Shown here in pieces: positions 46,648 through 57,501 of a stretch of 64,000 nucleotides of DNA. Under the pieces are notes generated by a model. That model saw nothing but the letters and a program-made list of their open reading frames with translations. It was not told the origin of the DNA and searched no databases. A program made the translations under genes and the position numbers. Source of the DNA: Reticulascus tulasneorum (taxonomy: Eukaryota > Ascomycota > Sordariomycetes > Glomerellales > Reticulascaceae); assembly GCA_001557505.1 (NCBI GenBank), contig LSAX01000008.1:434001-498000 (forward strand), given 5' to 3'. Numbering within the stretch: position 1 is the first letter of the stretch; each line of letters begins with the position of its first letter.

Positions 46648-49600
46648 TTACCAGTCGGCAAACCCACTTTCCTCATTGAAGCTTTTCTGCTTTCCGCTAG
46701 TTCCCATCACAGTGTCGCTCAATCCGGACTGTTCGTTCAAGGTTCCGGGATTAACAAGCATGTCAAGATTCGGGATGACTGTCCAGTCCGGATGATATAG
46801 GCTAGGTGCTGGTTGAAAGCAGCTCGCACAAACATTGGATTCCACCCTACCTTCTTCCCGGTAAGAAGAATGGAATTCCATGTCACGAACCACTGCTCGT
46901 GTATATGCAGGTCCAGCCTCGGCACTTTGTACAGTGTTATTCTGTGCCTGAGATCCCTGTTGCGTCTCTATGTCGCAAGACCTTATGTCGACTAGAAGGA
47001 AAGGGCTAGATGCATGCGACCGGGCCATCGACGATGGAGCCGTCAAAGAATGAGAAGAGCTGCGTGTCGCGTATATGGATCGACTGCTTTCAGAGGAAGT
47101 TAGGTCATCTGGAGATCTTGGCTTTGGTATGAGTGGCGGTGGTGCATGTGTAGCTGAGGAACAGAATTGTCGTCGTTTACGACCTTGCAACCTTTGTTTT
47201 TGAGGTTCAGACTGAGGAGCTAGCGTAACTCTGCATGCCTGGATGGTGTTGTTCATGAACTGTTGGAAAAACGAGCATGCCGCCCTGTTCAGTGCTTCTA
47301 GAGACGTGGGACCGAGGCCTTCAGAGGCCACTTGAAAATTTTCGCGGCCTAATGACGGAACGTTGTCGAATTCGGTGTCAAGCGCATGCTTAACCTCGTC
47401 CAGTTCGACTACGGCAACAAAATCTGCGCAATGGAACGTTAGCTTAGAAATCTACTGTTAGACAAATAGGGAATCTTACCTCTTTCCATGACAACTTGGT
47501 CTCGTGGAAATAGAGTCCTCCAAAGCGTCGGCCATTCAAGAACCTGTCCTTTGCGCTTCTGTCACGAAGGTGGTGTTCCACTTCTCGTGTGATTCCGTCT
47601 TCAGGATCATTGGAAGTCTCCGCCCCGCCTGCTTCTCGGATCGGACAAATTTGATTTTCTTGCACTCTGAGATGTGTTTCCAAGTCCTGGTTCGTGGCAA
47701 ATGTCTCTCGGCACCGACCACACACTATCGATGGCCACAACTGCTTACTCTTGTGAAATTTGAGGATGTGGCGTCTTTGACGCCATTGTTAGAATCTAAC
47801 TGAAGTATGCAGGGCCAGCCGTGAGCTTGAACTTACTTGACGAGAGTGATGGAAGGGAATGGCTACGTTGCGCAATTCAGACGAGAACGAACATTAAACC
47901 GAAGCGGGTTACGTTTTCGAAAAGGGCAGCTGAGACCATGGTTGCTTTTCGCCTTCTTGAGCTCTGGGGGCAGGGTTCCAGCACCATCGCTACCATCACC
48001 GGTCCCGCTGCCTTCATCCTCTAAATCATCGCCAGCGCCAACTCCATTCGAGCCTTGAATCCCACCGTGTTTTCGTTTTCCAGATCCTTTATGAGTTGAG
48101 GTATTCACGCCAGGCTGATGAACAGAGCTCTTGTCTCCCGCAGACCCTCTTGAAGAGGCGCACGTCTGATACGGGGTGTGAAACTCAGATACTCTGTTGT
48201 ATTCCAGCTTGACGATACTCGAAAGCTCAGCTAAGCATTGATTGACACTCTGCCATGCTTCAGTCGGTGCGCTGAGCTCATCTAGGGTTGTCGCAAAAGC
48301 TGCTGATAGAACTGCATTGCAAATTTCGTTGGTCGTAGCGCCTCGGTCCCGACGACCGACACTGCCCAACGAAACAGAGCTGCCCTCACTCCTGGAATCG
48401 GAATTCGTGGCAGGTTGCTTTATGCACACTGGAGGAACAGACCTACTAAATTCATTGTCAGCTCTTTAGCAAGTATAAAACTCGGCGCACCATTGGGACT
48501 GTGGTTACGAAAAAAGAAACCTACCTTTCATCATGTGTGTTTCGTTGAGAACCTGATGGAGGATTCTCAGACAAGCGGGTCGAGTCATCCGGCAACTGTG
48601 CGAAAGCTTGTAGGGATGACAGGCTTGACTGATCATATTCCAGTTTGATTGGTTGGCTGTTGTCGAGTCGTGGCCAGTTTTTTGACACGCCTGACCGAGG
48701 CTGGCCATCTCCGTCGACTCTATCACTAGGCGCTAGAACACTAGTCAATATCTCCGATCCCACGCCTCCTGCAACCAGCTCCAAGTTCTGCAGCAATTCA
48801 TCTAGTTTTGCTGTTGGGTAAGAACCAGGCGAAACCAAACTTGGAGATGACGGATTCCGAGCGGCTGGTTCACTTACGAACCACTCTTGCAAGGTAGTGG
48901 GCTCGGCAGAGAAGTCTTGCTTAATAGCCAGGGCTTGATTCGACAACCAGGCATAGCATGCCTCGTAGTGCGCAGCTGCCGTTGCATCAGTGGCGCTGTG
49001 TAGTCTCTCGGCAATGACTTCGAGAACTGTCCTCCCCCGGTGATCCCTCGCTTTCGGATTGGCCCCATTTTCAATAATTGTCCGCAACGCCAATTTACGC
49101 CCGTGGCGCCCCGCGACATGAAGTGCCGTCTCACCACGCCGGTTTCGAGCGGATATGTTGGCACCTCTGTCGATGAGAAGCTGCAAGATTGACACAGGAA
49201 CTTTTTGGTCACCATCTTCGGGAAGATGTGCCACAAACGACATCAAGACCGTATTCCCTTCGAGTCCGTACGCGTTCACATCAACATTGGCGTTGAGTAG
49301 ATTTCTCGTGATATTTTGGCGGATTGTAAGGCGGCTGTTACAGGAGTCATTCACAATGCTCTTCCTTCCTTCTGCAGCTTGTCGAGTTGGTCCTGCGCCC
49401 ACTTGGGCTGCCACGAGCAGTTCGCGCAGTGTGCCCTCAGACAGCACGGCTGACGCCACGCAGTGGAGCCCATTCCGGCCACCCTGATACTCTTTGTTTG
49501 GGTGAAACATACAAGACATCGTGAATTGAAGCATCTTTCTAGTTTCCAGCGCATATTCGTTTTTGCCTATAGTGTCAATGCTTGAAGGTGCGCTAGAAAC

Positions 49601-50948
49601 CTGAGCGATGTTTCCGCCTAACGGCAGCAGGTTGGATGTGACGTTTGGTGCCTCGGGATGCTGACCCGAGGTGTTTGTGATGCCCCATAGAGATTTCCCA
49701 AATGCATCTCGGCAGGAATGCTGAGTGAGATCCCTAATATCCCGACATAGGTCCGTCAAAGCATTGCCACTCATACTCTGCGCGAACAAATGGAAGCACG
49801 TCCGCCCATAAACGTCCCGAGCATCCCACGGTCATAGACCAATGCTCCTGAAGTAGCTAAGAAGATGACGAATCCTCAGACCATCATTACTGAACTAGTC
49901 AGAGCCGAAGAGGTGCCAAAAGCTCTGGCCAGCGATGTTCCATTTGGCCGGGTCTGCTCCAATCCTCAAAGCACGGACTAGTTGGCATGGAGTCCCTCTT
50001 CGAGCGAGGAAGTGCAAGATTGTGTTTCCAAAAACATCGGCGAATTCGACGTCGTCGGGTCTCATTTCATCTCCTACAACTCTTTTGGCTCTCTCTGAGA
50101 GGCCGGTAGAAGTAGCCCAGTAGAGCTGCGGGTCGTTGGCATAGGTGCAGATACAGTAATTGTTGTCGTGAGCATCACCACCCTCGATGCAAGTGCCGTA
50201 TCGTTGTCGATGCTCGTCGATCCCTAGCAGATCGCCCGGCAGAACTCGAGGCTAGTGTCTTATGCCTGAAGCAAATTGTTGGTCGGAGTCGTGGGCATCG
50301 ATAGACATCATCGATGCCGAGTCACGTATCGAATACCGATCGGTGACGTCGAAGACGTCACGGACAAACCCGTCGCTATGCTGAGACAAAACTTCGCGAA
50401 GACTCTCCAAATCATCTGTTTCTCCATCCTCAGGATAAACGTTGGGGAGGGAACCGGCTTCTACATCAAACCCAACCTGCTTCGCCACTTTCCTAGATTT
50501 CTTCCTGCCGTTCGCGAGCAGGTTTCTTATGTTCCTCGGCCCTTCCCGCAGGCTTTTGAGTCTTTGTGACATGTCTTCCCTCAATCTAGGGTGCAACCAT
50601 ACTGGCATCTTGTCGAGCAGAGGTTCAACTTTCCATATGCCGAATCCCTGCCGTGCACAAGACTAGACTTGTCAACTGGCCATTCGTTGAGACAGGCTAT
50701 AATTACCAAACTCACTCAGGACGATCTTTGTATCGGCGACGGAATAAGACGTCAAGTATCTTGGGAAGTGGAAGAGTGGTATAAAGGTAGAGCCTGACTA
50801 ATTTGCGGGTATTTGAATCTGTCCATAATGACGGTCGCGCAGAAGAAACAGCGGAGCTGGCGGGGAAGACTTCGGGAGTGGGACGGTACGGAGCAGTGGG
50901 CGCCGTCGCCTGCGCCTGAGGACCCTTCGAATCAATCCAGGAATCCAT
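46648..50948 (-). pseudogene. ankyrin-repeat/C2H2-like protein interrupted by four in-frame stops
   Basis: From an ATG at 50946-50948 one reading frame carries an N-terminal 'TRKLVRLYLYTTLPLPKILD' region, ankyrin units ('GNTILHFLARRGTP', 'YGRTCFHLFAQS', 'GETALHVAGRHGRKLALRTI') and, after an intron (about 48440-48527), a fungal zinc-finger-like end ('CPFRKRNPLRFNV', 'RHILKFHKSK', 'CGRCRETFATNQDLETH'). Stops TAG 50252-50254, TAG 49895-49897, TGA 49832-49834 and TAG 47863-47865 interrupt it while the same frame continues on both sides. Each can arise from CAG or CGA by one C-to-T change. A one-base shift near 50620 and an out-of-phase junction near 47480 add to the damage. It is probably a recent pseudogene. 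Confidence 0.75.
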
Positions 50949-51949
50949 AGTAGAACGAGGCAAGAGTTCAGATAGATGCCTCACTACATCAATTTACAAT
51001 TTCAGAAGTCAAGGTTGAGTCGCTAATTGGCAGGAAGAGGGGGAATTGATACGCCAAAGAAGGCTCCCGTTTTTTATGGCTTGAGCCCGACCGAGATCTC
51101 GAGCGTCCTGATTCGTTCATACTTCTGAGCTTTGGGCCCCAGCCACTTCGTGAGCCCTCCCATTTGAGAAGAAACCCCAAATGCACGCGAAGCCACAGTC
51201 CTGGCCGGGCTAATTAGCAATTCCAGACTCAGATTGATTGATTGATTGGTCCAAACTCACCAGTAGTAGAACACCAAGCAATGCAAGACAGCGATGTCCC
51301 AGAACACCAGAACACCAGAACACCAGAACACCAGAATTTCGAGACTCAGTATCTTGCGAATAGAGATTAACGATGCTGAATCCATTCAACCGCAACACTA
51401 GATAGAGTTTTTGCATTGCTGGATGAAGGATAAATGGCTCTCTTGTCCCTCGCGATTTCTGCTGGCAACATGGCATCTAATCATTCTGGCCTCGCCCTGC
51501 TCGGGGTATCTGCTTGCGCTTCGGCCCAATTCTGCGTGTATCACCTAATTACAACTCGCTTATAAACACCTCAATCATCTTCATGGCGGACCTAGACTGC
51601 AGCAAGAATAGCCCGGAGGGTTCGGTAGAGTCTGGCCCTGAGCCTCGTAGGCCCAAAGTCAAGTAAGCTATGTTCTTCCATGCCCACACCTACTACAGTT
51701 TTGTTAGATTTAGCCACTAACTTGAAACACTAGAGAAGTCTGGATGCTCAATGCGTTCATCTATAACACGACTTCATTGCAAGACCGCCTTGTCCAAGCC
51801 ACGCACACAAGGGAGGAGCGACGGCGCATTGCGTGACCTTCACAGCTCCCATCCATCAACACTGGGAAGGCAAAATAATGCTTGGTATTCTCCGGATTAA
51901 CAATACTGTTTTGGGCGCACTACATAACGCGAAATGTAGTTGATCCCCG
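50949..51949. other. intergenic region with an octamer repeat
   Basis: No supported gene. A short frame starting at 51583 ('MADLDCSKNSPEGSVESG') could splice to a further short stretch but ends at once and is not recognised. Confidence 0.4.
51299..51338 (+). repeat. octamer microsatellite (AGAACACC)n
   Basis: About four and a half perfect head-to-tail copies of AGAACACC, in an otherwise non-repetitive stretch. Confidence 0.9.
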
Positions 51950-52210
51950 GAAAGGTAGCGAGGAGCTTGGACATGCAGAATTGTGCCTGGTTTTTAATGT
52001 CCTATTGCGTCTAGCTGTATGCATGCTATCGGGTATTGAGGATAACTCACGACTGGCAAAGATAAACTTCAAAAACCCAAAGCAGGCAACAACCGGACCG
52101 CGATATTCTTAGACCAGGAGAAAGTGTACGATAGATTTAGTCACGACTTCTTAGAGGTACTCCACAGAAGGCTGGGCATCCCATGTGTGTTTATCAGATG
52201 GATTTAATCT
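51950..52210 (+). mobile_element. LINE (Tad1-like) reverse transcriptase fragment
   Basis: Shifting plus-strand frames give 'IEDNSRLAKINFKNPKQATT' and then 'FLDQEKVYDRFSHDFLEVLH' with 'RRLGIPCVFIRWI'. This is the first conserved block of non-LTR reverse transcriptases ('FLDQEKAYDR'). The catalytic part (YADD) is missing and stops follow. The next 140 bp are very AT-rich. It is an old fragment. Confidence 0.75.
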
Positions 52211-52955
52211 CCTATAAAGGCACAACGGCTTTAGAAAGATATTAGTTAGATTAAAAGGAAGTTTAAATATAAATAGCCTTAAAAAAGTTAGGTTCAGACT
52301 TCTTCCTATATAAACCTACCTATATATAAATAGCTTTCTTTATGCCGGGACTATATCATAGGCATTACACCTTTGATTTAAAGTCTCGCCGTGTTTCTCA
52401 ATTTCCGCATCAAACACCATTTTCCTCCAGGAAGCCCGTGATTTCTTGGAAAACCCCGGTGGCGTTCAAGTGGAGATTTAGGGCGTGTCCGGATCCAGGG
52501 AAACTAATTGCTTTGAACGCTCTAGACTTGGAGAAAATCGACCTGGCCGGCACGTCCAGTGCGCCGTCACAACTCCCTCGCTTTCAGTATGATATCCGGT
52601 AAGGTGCATCATGAGAGACTTACTTTAAAGTGCAAAAGAGAAAGTCATACTTTCCGGACATAAGCTGGCCGTGCAGTTAGTAAGCCGAGGAGCCCTCGTA
52701 GTAAAGGGTGTTTCTTACCAAAGTTGGCCCAGTATAATTGTATGGCAATTGGTTAAAGGCGTGCGCCGAGATTAACTCAGTGATCGAGAATGGCTGTTTT
52801 ATTTCGTCCGCATATTGAACAGCCTTTTTGGAATAGAAAGGCTTCTTGAAAAATCTAGCAAGGCACGATTAGGTTACCAGGTTTAGCGCTCCACCATGTC
52901 CATATTTCACTCACGTATTAACATTTGAGTACAGATCAACTCCCAACAGATAGCC
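52211..52955. other. AT-rich and gene-free region
   Basis: The left part (about 52200-52340) is extremely AT-rich and continues the LINE fragment, as expected after repeat-induced point mutation. A plus frame at 52342-52602 has no recognised domain. Confidence 0.45.
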
Positions 52956-53976
52956 CTAGCAGTCATCAGTTTTCTTTACTTCACATTCAAGGACCATAGA
53001 ACTGACTGAATCGAGATGGCTCCACCCCCTCTTATGTTTCTTTGATGCAATACGCGGTTGGAGTGCTTGGATGAAGCCGTATGGATTCACATATGTGTCA
53101 TTCAGATTGAACCCTATAATTCACCGTCATCAATCCGAGCACCAATTTATGGGGTTAGTCTTTGACGTACCAGTAAGAATCAATGCATCCGCAGCTGTCG
53201 GGTCTGCACCGACTGTCGCAAACGATATGGAGCTGCCAAAACTATGGCCCACCAAGGCAATGGACTTAGGTTTGCCAATATCATGCACATATTTTCCTTG
53301 TTTGATGAGACCTAATAATTCTCGAAGAATGGCAACCTGATTAGAGAGTTGAGAGACATATCCTGACTCCCTTTTTGTTTTGGTTAGATTGCACACAATT
53401 TCTCCGGTGGAACATGTCGATGCGACTGAACTACAACTTACCTCGATGAACGTCCGACACCTAGCCTATCGTAATAAAAAACAGAGTATCCTTGGCTTAC
53501 AGCATGTTCAACAAAACTGTATCGATCAGGCTCAACCCTAACGTTCCAATATCTGCGAGCAGAGTTGGCAGTCAGCTACAATTACATACTATTGGACTCA
53601 CCAACTCCTCTTCGACTATAGTCCGAGGTACTTACCTGCCATCAAAGTTAAGCCCATGGGTGGCTACCAACACGGTCCGTTTATGTGAGCTAGGTTGATT
53701 CTTTTCGGGAGTGCAGAATGTGGCCGAGATCGAGTAACTGGCGGTCTCGTTCTTATGTCCACTGATGACAGCAGAAGCTGGCGGAGGAGTTCTGCTCGCA
53801 ATAGTGTCAATGAAATCAGCAACGTCGTAATCTGTCTGAAAATGAGGCAACGCGTAGATTAGGTTCGTTGACGTTATAGTGACGGGGATTTTGTAAGATA
53901 CACAATTTGCAGCTGTTGCTACGCCCAGGTGAAGCGCTTGAATAGCCAGGAGTTGGAATGTGATGGAAAGCTTCAT
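52956..53976 (-). CDS. secreted alpha/beta hydrolase, truncated at the C-terminus
   Basis: Four exons in phase (53636-53976, 53442-53552, 53171-53370, 52956-53065) give 253 residues. A signal peptide ends near 'HLGVATA'. The fold is seen in 'TVLVATHGLNFDGRYWNVRV', 'GYSVFYYDRLGVGRSS' and the nucleophile elbow 'ALVGHSFGSSIS'. The last exon starts well ('ALQPRIASK') but soon ends at a stop after sequence unlike the family, about 100 residues before the usual end. The acid and histidine of the triad are therefore missing. It is likely inactive, either a recent pseudogene or a truncated form. Confidence 0.7.
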
Positions 53977-55117
53977 CTTGATATCGTTACTGCCGTGACT
54001 AAATTATAATATTCAACAGGTCTGAAAGGGAACAAAAGTCCGTACAATGTTGCTAAATCATCTTAGTATATATAAGAGTAGCGGCATACAGGTGATCATT
54101 TCCACGGAGGTCTCGGCATAGTGAAGCCTAAGCATCCGTACAGTTCCTCCATGACTGTAGCAAATCTGAAGCCTTCAGACTAGGACTCAAGATGACCCTT
54201 TCCACAAGCGTTGGTGATGGGCTTGCCTATGGAGTATTCCCGTGACAAACATCCTATGATGCCGGATTCAATGTGATGCAGGCTTACTTGTGGAGGGGCT
54301 AATGACAAAAAACACCAAGCAACCGAAACCCCCGGCTGTGCCGACTGTTGGTTCGTTACTCATCATCGCCGAGGAGTCGCCTAGCAATTCCGACTGCAAT
54401 AAATATATTGCTTGATGATAGAATAATCAACCAAGATTTTCCGGCCACAAGTGTGTTTGTCCATTTCTAGGCACTGGTCAGAAATCAGTCGAACAGTCTC
54501 GGGCAAACAATCGCGCCGGATTGCTCCAAATATTACTGACATAACTGTGGCCTATTATTCCGATGGATAATGGGCTGTTAAAGTACTCACTAGTCAGAAT
54601 TTAGTCGTAGGCTGACATCGCCATTGTCAGTATTTTAGCGTTCTTGTCATGTGTTGTGCGGGTCACCAGTAGTTTAATTACTGTTCATATTCTTTATCAT
54701 GAAAGCCGACACTGCAGCTCAGCAAACCTCGGTAGGTTTTGATTCATCATCCTATGGGTGTCTGTATTATTTGAGTCAATCAATCACGGGAATAAAGGTA
54801 CATATCCGTTTCTATTCTGGAGCATGCTCTGCAGGGGATTCATTCGGGATGCAATTGTACTTATCTTCGCCGACCTTAATGAAAGTGGGTTATTGAAATT
54901 TGCAGGGAATTTATGGGCCTAGGGATGTTATTTAAACTCTGATGGGTTCCTTGATAACTTATGTCAAAAATCACAACGAGAAATAGAAGGAGGCTAAATT
55001 GATGATTCTTAAATCCTTTGGGTATCACATTGCATTCAAGGCGCTTGTTGTGGGTATTGCCAAACATCACTGGAGCATATAGTGCATATCTACTTTGCTT
55101 AAACACCACTTTCAACC
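53977..55117. other. divergent intergenic region
   Basis: Separates the hydrolase gene from the dehydrogenase gene. A TATATATA-like box near 54067-54075 is about 95 bp upstream of the hydrolase start. No gene is recognised. Confidence 0.5.
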
Positions 55118-56371
55118 ATGTCAGAGACACAAACGATGAAGGCCATCCGCTATCATGGGCAAAAGGATGTCCGCGTCGACCAAGTCCTGGTCCCTACTAA
55201 TCATTTATGTGAGGGAGAGGTGCGAGTAGCTCCGGCATGGTGTGGCTTTTGTGGGACAGATATTGCAGAGTATCTCGTAGGACCTGTGAACACTCCATTG
55301 CCCTGTCTCTTTACCTCAAAAGCTAAGATTTGTCACAGTATCTGCATCCCACACACGACCATCCCCACCCTATCAGTGGTGTCACTATACCCGTAATCTG
55401 GGGCCACGAATTCAGTGCCGTCGTTACTGAAGTCCACCCTTCAGTTACATCTCTCCACCCTGGATCTCGCGTAGCCGTCGAACCAATTGGCAGCGACGGA
55501 ACCTGCCCATCTTGCCTAGCAGGAAATCCAAGTCTCTGCGACAATATGTTCCTCTACGGCCTCCATTCCCATGGTGGCATGACTGAGTTACTCACCCTCC
55601 CGGCGAGATGCTGCCATGAGCTCTCTGCAGACACCAGCTTGGAGCTCGGTGCTCTGGTGGAACCCCTCGCAGTGGCATGGCAGGGCGTTCAGGCTAGTGG
55701 AATTCAAAAGGGAGAGACAGCATTGGTCATCGGAACGGGACCTGTTGGATTAGCTACAATACTGTGCCTGCGAGCTATTGGGGTGGAGAGGGTGGTGGCA
55801 AGTGGTAGAAATAAGGGAAGGAATGAGATTTTGAGAGGATGGGATTTGGAGGCCGTTTTTGATTCAGGGAATGAGAACGTGGTGGAAAGAACCAAAGAGA
55901 TATTTGATGGGTGAACTTTGTCTGGTGTGATGCGAGTCCCCCTAAGCTGACAATTAACAGTCACGGCGCGCACGCCGTTTTCGACGCGGCATGTACTCAA
56001 GCGACAGTTATCACCGGTATCTCCAGTCTTCGGAAGAATGGCGTCTATCACACATTTGGTTTCTATGAGGAAAAGGTAGACTTTCATATAATGAGCCTTT
56101 TCACAATATCTAACATGAACAGATAACAGTGGACTTTCAACAAATTGTCCTATCATCTCTCAGGATTACTAGCAACCTCATCTATACCGCTAGCGCCTTT
56201 CCTGCTGTCATCGCAGCAATAGAAGATGGAAGACTGGATAAGAAATTGCTGCAAACGATAATCACCACGCGATTAAGCATGGATGAATTCGTAGAGAAAG
56301 GTCTCCAAGACATGGTGGCTAACAATAGCAAGCACTTGAAGATTCTGGTGGAAGTCAGTGGCGCCGAGTGA
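55118..56371 (+). CDS. zinc-dependent medium-chain (butanediol/sorbitol-type) dehydrogenase
   Basis: Four exons (55118-55285, 55339-55910, 55961-56075, 56123-56371) give 367 residues, a normal length. Catalytic zinc ligands are Cys45 in 'WCGFCGTDIAEY' and His79/Glu80 in 'IWGHEFSAVV'. The structural zinc loop 'GTCPSCLAGNPSLCDN' is present. NAD(P) is bound at 'ALVIGTGPVGLATILCLRAI'. The C-terminal 'KKLLQTIITTRLSMDEFVEK' is typical. The enzyme oxidises a polyol or reduces a ketone; the substrate cannot be read from sequence. It is unlinked to related pathway genes here. A C-terminal fragment of another zinc dehydrogenase sits at 38.8 kb but need not be related. Confidence 0.93.
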
Positions 56372-57501
56372 GCGGTAAGAAGTCGTGAGACTAGAAATTA
56401 GGTTATTTCAAGAATTCCTTAGTGATCAAATACTGTAGTTAATTCAACTTATACAGCACCATTTCCACTCGTTGGAGATGCCTGGGGTAAGATGGTTTCA
56501 AAGGCCCCCGATGTTGCCGTCTTGAAGGCCGGCCGGGATGTCGACCCCCGTCGACTTGTGGAAATGGCTCTGACCGCATACCGCGCTGTCATTGACTACC
56601 TGGGCTACTGCGTAAACACCCACTATAGTTGTACATTCTATCTATGTACGCTAGTCTACGTCTACTGCCTTCTCTCGTCTCACTCACCCTATCCGCCGGA
56701 GAGGTCGGAAGCCACCCACCTTGAGAGCTGAACGCGAGCTCGCCTAGTCTATTCGACTGTCCTTAGTCTTTTGGACTGTCGAGGTTACGCTTAGAAGGTC
56801 AGTTTTTGGGATCTCACCGTCGTCGCCTGGGCCAAAGGCAGAGTTAGCGTTCTGCTTTATCTACTTGTCTTCGCCGCCAAAGCGGTCTCGTCGGTGACAT
56901 GCTTCCTCATGGGTGTGGAGGTTAATTAGATCCTAGCGGAATCAGTCGAATACGACCTGCGATATCTCTCTGGTATGCAGCAGCTGTTTGGTGCTATAGG
57001 TCAGCGGCAGCTCAAGGGTGGCATTGGATTCATCTTTTCCTTGGTCGACCGACGAGCTCACGTTGCTATCATAATGAAACTCGACATCACCTCTTCAGAC
57101 CACGGTCACTGCGTCGCACGATCCGCGCCCGTTTAGTGCTTTAGGTCAGTTTCATTGTCACTGATCATTGATCGAATCTCTCCTTCAACTTCTTCAGCTT
57201 CTCCGGTTTTTCCTTGAATAACGGGAAAATCATAGGTTTAGCTCTATTTGTGAAGAAGTTAGTAGTATTGCCCAAGGGGATGGGCGATAGTGCTCGTGAA
57301 GGGGGCGAGGCGACTCTCCACTCAGGCGACTCTAGTGATATAGCCATGTTGACCGGGCCGTGCCCTACGTGGACACATTCTACTGTATATATGTAAAATC
57401 TGCAGTCTAAGCATAGTGATATATTTGAGACATTATTTACCTTTGGGGTGGGGGCGCTTCCAATTACCCATATATCTCCTCACGCCATTACCCTTATTAC
57501 G
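56372..57501. other. region with possible LTR-retrotransposon debris
   Basis: A short frame near 56460-56620 ('DPRRLVEMALTAYRAVIDYL') reads like protein but is not recognised. It is followed by about 600 bp of GC-moderate DNA without frames, starting near a TGTACATTCTATCTATG stretch that looks LTR-like. No paired LTR is visible in the window. Confidence 0.3.

Noticed and set aside
51583..51834. Possible two-exon gene start resembling a luciferase-like monooxygenase N-terminus
   Set aside because: Only a few residues ('LNAF') match and it ends directly; too weak.
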